A stretch of 7,641 nucleotides of DNA from Comamonadaceae bacterium (GTDB lineage Bacteria; Pseudomonadota; Gammaproteobacteria; Burkholderiales; Burkholderiaceae_C). The position numbers were made by a program, and so were the translations under genes. Below the pieces are notes generated by a model. The model saw only the letters and a list, made by a program, of their open reading frames with translations, searched no databases and was not told the DNA's origin. Below, piece by piece: positions 1-6,414 of the stretch (position 1 is the first letter of the stretch; every line of letters begins with the position of its first letter). The stretch is taken from positions 1 to 7,641 of the forward strand of contig CANKNK010000076.1 in the NCBI GenBank assembly GCA_947483455.1, read 5' to 3'.

Positions 1-262
1 CCACCGTAGTGACCTCAAGCCCCTCGGGGGCAAGCGTCAGCGCCGCATAGCCACCTGCGATATCGGCCAGCATGCCAGTGGCTCCGCCGTGAAAGCCCAG
101 TTGCTGCTGCGTCACTTTGCCCGAATAAGGCAGGGCCAACTCGACGCAACCGGGCTCGGCGCGCAGCAGGCGCACACCCAGCGCCTGCGACATACCTTGG
201 CGCGCCAAACTGGTGGCAATGCGCTGCCACAGCAAGGGGTAAGGCGGGGAATCAGCGGGCAT
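1..262 (-). CDS. PaaI-family hotdog thioesterase, partial (N-terminal 87 residues)
   Basis: Probable acyl-CoA thioesterase of the PaaI/YbgC-like hotdog superfamily, which hydrolyses (often aromatic or short-chain) acyl-CoA thioesters in the cytoplasm. I translated it directly: 87 codons from an ATG at 260-262 run open to the left edge, so the C-terminal part is missing. The hotdog signature is visible at residues 50-72: VTQQQLGFHGGATGMLADIAGGY, with the family's HGG turn at 58-60 and an acidic residue (D67) on the following helix. PEGLEVTTV at the end is the start of the next strand. The start overlaps the 3' end of the merR gene by 11 bases, and an AGG lies a few bases upstream, so the two are probably translationally coupled. 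Next to a LiuR-like regulator, a role in acyl-CoA turnover is a fair inference; the actual substrate cannot be read from the sequence. Confidence 0.85.
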   Translation of the reverse strand, partial: MPADSPPYPLLWQRIATSLARQGMSQALGVRLLRAEPGCVELALPYSGKVTQQQLGFHGGATGMLADIAGGYAALTLAPEGLEVTTV

Positions 263-689
263 GCGCAGCCTGGGCTTTGGTTTTTTTGCTTCTGGGCACG
301 CTGGCAGCGACTTTGCCCAGCAGCGCGCGTGCTTCGCGCTGGTGGACTTTGATCTCGTCCAAATTGGCCTGCAAATCAGCCATCTGCTCTTCGATGCGGC
401 TACGGTGCACGTCCAACACCTCCAAAAACTTCGTCAGCTGCATGCCGGTGTCACGCGGGCTTTCGTAGGTATCGATGATGTCCTTGGCCTCGGTCAGGCT
501 CAGGCCCAGGCGCTTGGCACGCAAGGTCAATTTCAAGCGGGTGCGATCACGCACGCTGTACACCCGGTTGCGCCCGCCCGGGCCGGTACGCTCGGGTTGC
601 AACAAACCCAGGTCTTCGTAAAAACGAATGGCCCGCGTCGTCAAGTCGAATTCGCGCGACAGGTCACTGATACTGAAAGTGCTGCTCAT
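252..689 (-). CDS. MerR-family transcriptional regulator, LiuR-like
   Basis: DNA-binding regulator of 145 residues, a normal length for small MerR proteins. The N-terminal winged helix-turn-helix is clear: FSISDLSREFDLTTRAIRFYEDLGLL (residues 5-30), then the wing with RVYSVRDRTRLKLTLRAKRLGLSL (42-65). Residues about 83-125 look like the antiparallel dimerisation coiled coil. The tail is basic and Ala/Lys rich. The protein has no cysteine at all, so the CueR/ZntR/MerR type of metal thiolate sensing is excluded. The short TRAIRFYEDLGLL/RTRLKLTLRAKRLG pattern is what I associate with LiuR-type regulators of branched-chain amino acid and fatty acid catabolism, which act mainly as repressors on palindromic operators. 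It is transcribed with the thioesterase gene and diverges from the hydrolase gene, with a perfect palindrome between them. The start at 689 fits the family N-terminus; no strong Shine-Dalgarno is seen. The LiuR assignment is moderately sure, the MerR assignment very sure. Confidence 0.93.
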   Translation of the reverse strand: MSSTFSISDLSREFDLTTRAIRFYEDLGLLQPERTGPGGRNRVYSVRDRTRLKLTLRAKRLGLSLTEAKDIIDTYESPRDTGMQLTKFLEVLDVHRSRIEEQMADLQANLDEIKVHQREARALLGKVAASVPRSKKTKAQAAHAR

Positions 690-816
690 CGTAGGGGCAC
701 AGGGCTATGAAATTAGAAGTTGCAAACCGAGGCGACAGCGTGGGCATCCCTGCCTGTCTAGAATAGTCCGCATTGACGTTTACGTAAACGTCAATTATGA
801 ATCAAAAAATCTCTCC
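690..816. promoter_or_regulatory. Divergent merR/hydrolase control region
   Basis: This 127-base spacer separates two divergent start codons. On the plus strand TTGACG (773-778) and TATGAA (796-801) form a candidate sigma-70 promoter with a 17-base spacer; transcription would begin near 807-809, only about 9 bases before the hydrolase ATG. On the minus strand TTTACG (788-783) and TATTCT (765-760) form a weaker candidate promoter, also with a 17-base spacer, for merR, leaving an untranslated leader of about 64 bases. Both overlap the 24-base palindrome. A small imperfect hairpin could form in the merR leader (GACA 734-737 with TGTC 755-758, and GGCA 743-746 with TGCC 751-754). Box matches are 5/6 and 4/6 on the plus side and 4/6 and 4/6 on the minus side, counted by eye. 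Confidence 0.55.
772..795. promoter_or_regulatory. 24-base perfect palindrome, probable operator of the adjacent MerR regulator
   Basis: The half-site ATTGACGTTTAC is followed immediately by its exact reverse complement GTAAACGTCAAT, with the centre between 783 and 784. The symmetry breaks at the next base pair (771 C versus 796 T). It covers the -35 box and whole spacer of the candidate hydrolase promoter and the -35 box of the candidate merR promoter. This is the geometry expected for a dimeric MerR-family protein controlling both directions. A 17-base spacer, rather than the 19-20 bases of MerR-activated promoters, fits repression better than DNA-distortion activation. The sequence is certain; the binding protein is inferred from adjacency. 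Confidence 0.8.
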
Positions 817-1887
817 ATGAACGCACTCGAATCCCACTTGCACTATCCCTTGGGCAGCACCCTGCCAACGCCAGGGGGCAGCATCGAAGTGGCGCCTGGT
901 ATTTTGTGGGTACGCATGACACTGCCTTTTGCGCTGGACCATATCAATTTGTGGCTGCTGCGCGATTGCATGGAAGGCGAGGACGGCCCGGTCGAGGGCT
1001 GGAGTGTGGTGGACTGCTGTATCCACCGCGACGAGGCCAAGGCCCAATGGGAGCAAATTTTTGCGAATGAATTGCAAGGCCTGCCGATATTGCGCGTGAT
1101 CTGCACCCATATGCACCCTGACCATATCGGTCTGGCGCATTGGTTGTGCGAACGCTGGAAGGTGGACTTGTGGATCAGCGCCGCCGACTACCAGGTCGCG
1201 CGCTTTGCCTGCATGGGCGCTAACGGTTTTGGCGGCGAACGCTCGGCCGCCTATTTTGCCGCGCACGGCATGAACGACGAAGGCTCGGTGGAGCAGGTGC
1301 GCGCGCGCACCCACTACTTCCCCAATCTGGTGCCTTCGGTGCCTGACAGCTACCACCGCCTCATGGACGGGACCGCGCTGGAAATCGGCGGGCGCAACTG
1401 GCGCTGCATTAGCGGTTACGGCCATGCGCCCGAGCACATTGCGCTGTTCTGCGAGGATTTGCAGATACTCATTGGTGGCGACATGATGCTGCCGCGTATT
1501 TCCACCAATGTCAGTGTCTATGAGCAAGAGCCCGAGGCCGATGCGCTCAAACTGTTTCTGGACTCGATTGACAAATTCAAGCCCCTTCCCACGGGCACCT
1601 TAACGCTACCGGCGCACGGCAAGCCCTTCACCGGCTTGCATATACGCATCGAGCAACTCCACACCCACCACCGCGAGCGCCTGGCCGAAGTTTTGCAGGC
1701 CTGCGCCGCTGGGCCGCAAAGCGCACGCGATATCGTGCCGGTGCTATTCACGCGCGCACTGGATTTACACCAAATGACTTTTGCCATGGGCGAGGCGGTA
1801 GCGCATTTGCACCTGTTGTGGTTCCAGAAAAAACTGCGCCGCAGCCTAGACGCCGATGGCGTGTACCGATTTAGCCTACCAGGCTAA
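817..1887 (+). CDS. Metallo-beta-lactamase-fold hydrolase with C-terminal helical/winged domain
   Basis: Cytoplasmic metal-dependent hydrolase of 356 residues. All metal ligands of the fold are present: THMHPDH at 97-103 (H98, H100, D102, H103), H203 in GYGHAPEH, D222 in IGGDMML and H267 in PAHGKP. Residues about 285-356 carry a second helical domain (HHRERLAEVL...HLHLLWFQKKLRR), like the winged-helix extension of LACTB2-like hydrolases. The ATG at 817 was chosen because the open frame upstream reads through the operator palindrome and offers no other sensible start. There is no Shine-Dalgarno, and the predicted transcript start is only about 9 bases upstream, so translation may be nearly leaderless. 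The true substrate is unknown: relatives include thioesterases, glyoxalase II and ribonucleases. Being opposite a thioesterase and a LiuR-like regulator makes an acyl-CoA or related thioester a reasonable guess only. It converges on ygjP with 9 bases between stop codons. Confidence 0.93.
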   Translation: MNALESHLHYPLGSTLPTPGGSIEVAPGILWVRMTLPFALDHINLWLLRDCMEGEDGPVEGWSVVDCCIHRDEAKAQWEQIFANELQGLPILRVICTHMHPDHIGLAHWLCERWKVDLWISAADYQVARFACMGANGFGGERSAAYFAAHGMNDEGSVEQVRARTHYFPNLVPSVPDSYHRLMDGTALEIGGRNWRCISGYGHAPEHIALFCEDLQILIGGDMMLPRISTNVSVYEQEPEADALKLFLDSIDKFKPLPTGTLTLPAHGKPFTGLHIRIEQLHTHHRERLAEVLQACAAGPQSARDIVPVLFTRALDLHQMTFAMGEAVAHLHLLWFQKKLRRSLDADGVYRFSLPG

Positions 1888-1888
1888 A

Positions 1889-1909
1889 GCCGCGTTTTAC
1901 CAAAGCGGC
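1889..1909. terminator. Short hairpin across the convergent junction, candidate bidirectional terminator
   Basis: GCCGC (1889-1893) pairs with GCGGC (1905-1909), and TTT (1895-1897) with AAA (1902-1904), around a four-base loop and a bulged G. It begins right after the hydrolase stop and includes the ygjP stop. On the minus strand only TTT follows the stem, and on the plus strand there is no T-run directly after it. It is therefore at best a weak intrinsic terminator, but it is the only hairpin of this kind between the two converging genes. Confidence 0.35.
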
Positions 1910-2880
1910 GCGGTCGGGTCTTTGAGTTTTTCGCGCTGCTGCGAATAATCGGGCATCACGCTGCCCACGGTTTGCCAAAAACGCGGGCTGTGGTTCATCA
2001 CCCGCAAATGGCTCAACTCATGCGCCACCACGTAGTCGATCACCGGCAACTCAAAATGCATCAAGCGCCAGTTCAGGCGGATAGAACCGTCGCTGGTGGC
2101 GCTGCCCCAGCGCTTGTCGGCGTTGCTCAGCGAGAGTCGCGTCCAACGCACTTGGAGTTGCGGCGCAAAGTGGTTGAGTCGCTCCTCAAACAAAGCCTTG
2201 GCCTGGCGCATCAGCCAGGCCTGTGTGGCATCGCGGATTTGCGCCGGACTGGCGTCCAAGGGCAATGCAATGCGCAACTCGCGCAATAGCGGCCCGGGTT
2301 GCGCGTCTTGGACATCGGCCAAAGCCGCACCCACCGCGCTAAAGCCATGCGCCGGGTCCAGGCGCAAGCGCAGCAGTCCGCCCAGATAGGGAAAGACCGC
2401 AGCATCGCGCCAGTCGATGCGGGTTTGCTCTAAGTGCGTATGCCGCTCGCGGCTTTCATGCAGTTTGCGCACAATCCACTCGGCCCGCGCTTGCAAAACT
2501 TGGTCAATTTCAGGCAAGGAGGTCCAACGCGGCGCGCGTACGCTCAAACCATCGGGCCCGATGCGCATGCCGATGCTGCGGCGGCGCGCACGCACTAGCG
2601 AAAACGCTACCTGCACGCCTTGCAAACGCAGGCTGCGCGTGGCTTGGGGATGGGCAAAGCCGGTGTCTGTTGTCAACGGGGACGCCGGGGTGCTATGGCT
2701 GATTGCGCTTGGGCCTATGGCTTCGGGGGCGATTGCTTTGGGTCTTATGGCCTTAGGCGTATCGGGTGTTCCAGCGCGGCGTGGCGCACGGATGGGAGGC
2801 TTTGGCGCCGCAGTGTTAGCCGGTGGCGCATGGCCTAGCGATTCAAACAAATCCAGGGTGTAACGCAGCAGCGGATGCAT
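1897..2880 (-). CDS. YgjP/DUF45-family zinc metallopeptidase
   Basis: Putative zinc metallopeptidase of 327 residues, related to YgjP and often labelled M48-family or SprT-like. The catalytic motif is HELSH (H287, E288, H291), and the third ligand is probably H298 in MNHSPRFW, the family's usual arrangement. KRWGSATSDGSIRLNW (256-271) is the other conserved block of DUF45. Residues 88-150 form the N-terminal family domain (LVRARRRSIGMRIGPDGLSVRAPRW). Between a short N-terminal stretch and that domain lies a Pro/Ala-rich low-complexity linker (about 19-75) holding four pentapeptide repeats, which makes the protein longer than E. coli YgjP. No signal peptide is seen, so it is probably cytoplasmic. 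The start lies 20 bases after the plsC stop, so it is likely the last gene of the operon. Physiological substrates of this family are not established. Confidence 0.93.
   Translation of the reverse strand: MHPLLRYTLDLFESLGHAPPANTAAPKPPIRAPRRAGTPDTPKAIRPKAIAPEAIGPSAISHSTPASPLTTDTGFAHPQATRSLRLQGVQVAFSLVRARRRSIGMRIGPDGLSVRAPRWTSLPEIDQVLQARAEWIVRKLHESRERHTHLEQTRIDWRDAAVFPYLGGLLRLRLDPAHGFSAVGAALADVQDAQPGPLLRELRIALPLDASPAQIRDATQAWLMRQAKALFEERLNHFAPQLQVRWTRLSLSNADKRWGSATSDGSIRLNWRLMHFELPVIDYVVAHELSHLRVMNHSPRFWQTVGSVMPDYSQQREKLKDPTAPLW
2698..2757 (-). repeat. Tandem 15-base repeat encoding PxAIx pentapeptides in YgjP
   Basis: Four consecutive codon blocks translate as PKAIR-PKAIA-PEAIG-PSAIS (residues 42-61). 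On the plus strand the same stretch shows a 30-base superperiod: bases 2701-2730 and 2731-2760 agree at 20 of 30 positions by my count. This suggests an older duplication of a 30-base unit, itself two 15-base units. It sits in a disordered-looking linker, in frame, so copy number could vary without breaking the peptidase. Confidence 0.8.
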
Positions 2881-2900
2881 GGCCTGGGTGCTCTGGCGCG

Positions 2901-3644
2901 CTAAGGCTTTGGCGGGTAGGCGTCTGGGTCGAGACGGCGCATTTCCGCCTCGATCCAGGCCTCTACTTCGCGCATCATTTCGTCCGGGCTGCGCCCAGTG
3001 CTGTCTATCGCCGGGCCGATGGACACATCCACCAAGCCGGGGTATTTGACAAAGGCTTTGCGTGGCCAGACGCGGGCGGAGTTGACGGCGATGGGAAACA
3101 CCGGCGCGCCGGTCTCAATAGCCAAGCGTGTACCGCCGGATTTGTACACGCCTTTTTCGCCGCGCGCAATGCGCGTGCCTTCGGGAAACATGATGATCCA
3201 GACCCCACGGGCGAGCAATTCCTGGCCTTGCGACACCACCTTGTTAAAGGCCTGTGCGCGTTGGCTGCGGTCGATATGAATCATGTCCAGACGGCTCATG
3301 GCCCAGCCGAAAAAGGGCACATACAGCAGCTCTTTTTTGAACACAAAGGCCAGCGGATGCGGCATGAGCGAAGGCAGCAAAAACGTCTCCAGCGTGGACT
3401 GGTGCTTGACCAGCAACACGGCGGCGCTGTTCTCGCCGGTGGGTAAATGCTCCCAGCCGCGCACGCGCACCTGGATACCCAAAATCACGCGCGCACCGGC
3501 AATCGCCGTACGCAACCAGGCGCGCGCCATGGCCCATAGCGGATTGCCCCGGATAAAAATCGAGGCGCCCAAAATCGCAAACGCAAAAGGCACTACGGTG
3601 GCCATCATCCACAGCATGTGCAAAACCGAGCGAATGAATGGCAT
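2901..3644 (-). CDS. plsC: 1-acyl-sn-glycerol-3-phosphate acyltransferase family protein
   Basis: Membrane-associated acyltransferase of 247 residues that should transfer an acyl chain to lysophosphatidic acid or a similar lysolipid in phospholipid synthesis. Blocks in order: an N-terminal hydrophobic segment (about 8-32), the catalytic motif KHQSTLETF (H81, E86), VFKKELLYVPFFGW (101-114), IHIDRS (122-127), FPEGTR (153-158) and PVFPIAVNS (181-189). The catalytic block is HX4E rather than the textbook HX4D; I recall this variant from betaproteobacterial homologues, so it need not mean loss of activity. The frame is open to 3719, but I chose the ATG at 3644: it gives the family-like start MPFIRSVLHML and leaves a 28-base gap after gmhB, whereas the longer version would overlap gmhB and add an atypical basic N-terminus. 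Neither start has a clear Shine-Dalgarno. Which PlsC paralogue this is cannot be told from the window. Confidence 0.9.
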   Translation of the reverse strand: MPFIRSVLHMLWMMATVVPFAFAILGASIFIRGNPLWAMARAWLRTAIAGARVILGIQVRVRGWEHLPTGENSAAVLLVKHQSTLETFLLPSLMPHPLAFVFKKELLYVPFFGWAMSRLDMIHIDRSQRAQAFNKVVSQGQELLARGVWIIMFPEGTRIARGEKGVYKSGGTRLAIETGAPVFPIAVNSARVWPRKAFVKYPGLVDVSIGPAIDSTGRSPDEMMREVEAWIEAEMRRLDPDAYPPKP

Positions 3645-3672
3645 AAATCTGTTGCGCAAGTAAAACCAGGCG

Positions 3673-4221
3673 CTAACTGCGCGACACCAAATAGTCCGCA
3701 AACGCGGACAGATCTGCATGCACCATGGTTTGCGGTGGAAAGTCCTGGGGCAAAGGCTGGCCGCGCCACAGTGCGCCTTTGCCGGTTTGCACTACATGCG
3801 GCGTGCAACCGGCGCCTATGGCGGCAATCATGTCGCGGGGCGTGTCGCCCACCGCTGGCATGGTGGCCAGGCCCATGCCGTAGCGCTCTGCAATTTGCTC
3901 AAACAAGCCCGAAGCGGGTTTGCGGCAATGGCAGTTTTCAGCCGGGCTGTGCGGGCAGTAAAACACCGCGTCGATGCGCCCGCCCACGGCGGCGAGCATG
4001 CTGTGCATTTTGGCGTGCATGGCATTGAGCGCCGCGACATCAAAAAGCCCGCGTCCCAGCCCCGACTGGTTGCTCGCTACCACCACATGCCAGCCGGCAT
4101 GGTTGATGCGCGCAATGGCCTCCAACGCGCCGGGCAGCGGTATCCACTCATCGGCGGACTTGACGTAGTCGTCGCTGTCCTCGTTGATGGTCCCGTCGCG
4201 GTCGAGGATGCAAAGTTTCAT
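3673..4221 (-). CDS. gmhB: D-glycero-beta-D-manno-heptose-1,7-bisphosphate 7-phosphatase
   Basis: HAD-superfamily phosphatase of 182 residues that removes the 7-phosphate in the ADP-heptose pathway feeding the lipopolysaccharide inner core. Motif I is ILDRDGT with nucleophile D7 and acid/base D9. Motif II is VVASNQSGLGRG (S50). The structural zinc site is CPHSPAENCHC (C89, H91, C97, C99), followed by the motif III lysine K101 in CRKP. Motif IV is VGDTPRD (D126, D130). The zinc loop and length separate it from histidinol-phosphatases of the same clade, although a HisB-like activity cannot be fully excluded from sequence. The ATG at 4221 puts the DRDGT motif at the usual distance from the N-terminus and lies 15 bases after the glyS stop. 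No strong Shine-Dalgarno is seen, which agrees with translation following through from glyS. Confidence 0.95.
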   Translation of the reverse strand: MKLCILDRDGTINEDSDDYVKSADEWIPLPGALEAIARINHAGWHVVVASNQSGLGRGLFDVAALNAMHAKMHSMLAAVGGRIDAVFYCPHSPAENCHCRKPASGLFEQIAERYGMGLATMPAVGDTPRDMIAAIGAGCTPHVVQTGKGALWRGQPLPQDFPPQTMVHADLSAFADYLVSRS

Positions 4222-4236
4222 GGTGCTAAATAGTAT

Positions 4237-6414
4237 TTACGCGGCCAGCTTGGACAAATCAGCCACGCGGTTCATGGCGCTATGCAATTGTTGCAAAAGC
4301 GCCAGCCGGTTGGCCTTAAGCGCAGGGTCATCGGCATTGACCATGACGCCGTCAAAAAACGCATCTACGGGCGCGCGTAGCGCGGCTAAGGCTTGCAAGC
4401 TGGCGGTGTAGTCTTTGGCCCCATACAAGGCATCGGCCTGCGGAACGACGCTTTGCATGGCAGCAAACAGGGCCTGCTCTGCGGCTTCGTGCAACAAGGT
4501 GGCATTCACCTCGCCTTGCGCAAGGTCAGATTTTTTCAGGATGTTGCCAATTCGTTTGTTCGCGGCGGCCAGCGCAGCGCTTTCAGGCAGGCTTGCGAAG
4601 GCGCGCACCGCTGCCAACTGCTTGGGAACCTCAGCCAGCAGCTGCGGGCGCAAAGCCAGCACCGCTTCGACCTCTTGCGCGCTCGCACCTTGTTCGCGCA
4701 GGGCGCCGGAGAGGCGGTCAAAGATAAAGTTGACCAATGCGGCACTTGCGTCCTGCAAGCCTGCATGCAAAGCGGCATAGGCGGCGGTAGCGTCCTGCAA
4801 TAGCGCCTCGAGCGCCAGTGGCTGCGCGCTTTCCATCAACATGCGAATCACGCCCAAAGCATGGCGCCTCAGTGCAAAGGGGTCTTTGTCGCCGGTAGGC
4901 AAGTTGCCAATGCCAAACATACCCACCAGGGTCTCTAATTTGTCGGCCAGGGCCACCACCAAAGCCATTTGGCTGCGCGGCAATTCGTCGCCCGCAAAGC
5001 GTGGCTTGTAATGGTCTTCAATTGCCACCGCTACGGCCTCACCCAAGGCGTCATTGCCTGCGTAATAGCCGCCCATAATGCCTTGCAATTCGGGGAACTC
5101 GCCCACCATATCTGTCAGCAAATCCGCCTTCGCCAGACGTGCCGCGGTTTGCACTTGCGCGGCCATACGGGCGTCCAAATGCAAGGCCTGGCTGATGGTA
5201 TGCGCGATCGCACACACCCGCTGCATACGATCACCCTGCGTGCCTAATTGGTTGTGGTAGACCACTTTGGACAAACCCTCCACACGCGACTCTAAGCTGC
5301 GTTTGCGGTCTTGGTCGTAAAAGAATTTGGCATCGGCCAGGCGCGGGCGCACCACGCGCTCGTTGCCACCGATCACGGCGCTGGCATCTGGTGGGTTGAT
5401 ATTGCTGACAATTAAAAACTGGTTGCTTAACTTACCCGCGTCATCGAAGAGCGGAAAGTATTTTTGATTCGCCTTCATGGTCAAAATCAAACACTCTTGC
5501 GGCACTTGCAAAAACTCCGCGTCAAAACTGCACACCATCACGGTGGGGCGCTCCACCAAGCCGGTAACTTCCTGCACCAGTGCGTTCTGCAGCAATGCTG
5601 CTTCGGCTTCGTCGTCGCTCAGATGCAGGGCCTCTACTTCCAGGCGGCGACCCAAGCGTTTGGCTTCGCTGCGCAATGCGCGCACCATGGCGCGGCTGCG
5701 TTCGTCAAAGCTGGCGATCACCGCGCCGTCGCGTGCCAGGGTGGCGGCGTATTCATCGGCGTGCGCGATGCGCACGGGCGACACCACCGCTTCAAAGCGG
5801 TGGCCTTGGGTACTGTCCGTGGCGCGCAAGCCCAGTGCCTGCACCGGCACCACCGCGCTGCCGTGCAAAGCCAGCAAGCCATGCGCGGGGCGCACAAAAC
5901 TGACCGTAGTCCAGCCGGGCAATTCGCAATCGCGCTCTAGCTGGTAGCTCATCACTTTGGGGATGGGCAGTTTGGCAATCGCATCGAGCAACGCTTTTTG
6001 CAAACCATCGGCCAAAGTGGCACCACGCACCATACTGTCAAAGTACAAAGCTTGCGCTTTCCCGTCCATGCGTTTTTGCAAACCGGATAGCGCCTGCGGC
6101 CCCGCACCCAGGGCTTGCAGTTTTTTCAGCAAAGCGGGTGTGGCTTGGCCGCTGGCATCTAAACCCACGGCCACGGGCATCAGTTTTTGCGACACCGCTT
6201 TGTCGGCCGCTTGCGCAGCGACGCCGGCTACATGCACCGCCAAGCGACGGGGTGATGCGTAATCCGTGACCGCTGCATCCACAGCCGCCAGCCCCTGCGC
6301 TTTCAGGCTGTCGGCCAGCGCGGTGGCAAAGGCTAGGCCCAGTTTTTTCAGCGCCTTGGGCGGGAGTTCTTCGACAAAGAGTTCGACCAGCAGGTTTTGC
6401 GTATTCATGCTCAT
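4237..6414 (-). CDS. glyS: Glycyl-tRNA synthetase beta subunit
   Basis: Beta chain of the bacterial alpha2-beta2 glycyl-tRNA synthetase, about 725 residues, which provides tRNA binding and is required with GlyQ for charging tRNA-Gly. Diagnostic blocks are [19 protein letters not shown] near the N-terminus, [13 protein letters not shown] (about 171-183), [13 protein letters not shown] (about 311-323), [12 protein letters not shown] (about 360-371), [19 protein letters not shown] (about 427-445), and the C-terminal DALR-type anticodon-binding region with [10 protein letters not shown] (about 619-628) and [10 protein letters not shown] (about 684-693). The frame is open to 6495, but those 27 extra residues lie inside glyQ. 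The ATG at 6414 forms an ATGA overlap with the glyQ TGA and has AAGG four bases upstream. A second ATG at 6408 is ten bases from the same AAGG and is almost as plausible. The overlap implies coupled, roughly equimolar synthesis of the two subunits. Confidence 0.97.
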   Translation of the reverse strand: MSMNTQNLLVELFVEELPPKALKKLGLAFATALADSLKAQGLAAVDAAVTDYASPRRLAVHVAGVAAQAADKAVSQKLMPVAVGLDASGQATPALLKKLQALGAGPQALSGLQKRMDGKAQALYFDSMVRGATLADGLQKALLDAIAKLPIPKVMSYQLERDCELPGWTTVSFVRPAHGLLALHGSAVVPVQALGLRATDSTQGHRFEAVVSPVRIAHADEYAATLARDGAVIASFDERSRAMVRALRSEAKRLGRRLEVEALHLSDDEAEAALLQNALVQEVTGLVERPTVMVCSFDAEFLQVPQECLILTMKANQKYFPLFDDAGKLSNQFLIVSNINPPDASAVIGGNERVVRPRLADAKFFYDQDRKRSLESRVEGLSKVVYHNQLGTQGDRMQRVCAIAHTISQALHLDARMAAQVQTAARLAKADLLTDMVGEFPELQGIMGGYYAGNDALGEAVAVAIEDHYKPRFAGDELPRSQMALVVALADKLETLVGMFGIGNLPTGDKDPFALRRHALGVIRMLMESAQPLALEALLQDATAAYAALHAGLQDASAALVNFIFDRLSGALREQGASAQEVEAVLALRPQLLAEVPKQLAAVRAFASLPESAALAAANKRIGNILKKSDLAQGEVNATLLHEAAEQALFAAMQSVVPQADALYGAKDYTASLQALAALRAPVDAFFDGVMVNADDPALKANRLALLQQLHSAMNRVADLSKLAA

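Noticed and set aside
252..689. Metal-sensing MerR regulator (CueR/ZntR/MerR type).
   Set aside because: The protein has no cysteine residue, so the thiolate metal site of that group is absent.
628..816. A 63-residue N-terminal extension of the hydrolase from an upstream ATG at 628.
   Set aside because: It would start inside the divergent merR gene and run through the operator and promoters. The family-like protein begins at 817.
797..820. A seven-codon reading frame (MNQKISP) whose stop overlaps the hydrolase ATG, like a leader peptide.
   Set aside because: Its start codon lies inside the probable -10 box, so it would not be on the main transcript, and it has no ribosome site.
802..1527. 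A 241-codon open frame on the minus strand inside the hydrolase gene.
   Set aside because: It lies entirely antisense to a gene with all its metal-ligand motifs, its protein is His/Gln/Ala-rich without recognisable domains, and it has no promoter or ribosome site. It is a G+C-rich shadow frame.
3645..3719. A 25-residue longer start for the PlsC-family protein.
   Set aside because: It would overlap gmhB by 47 bases, has no ribosome site, and the extra residues do not resemble the family N-terminus.
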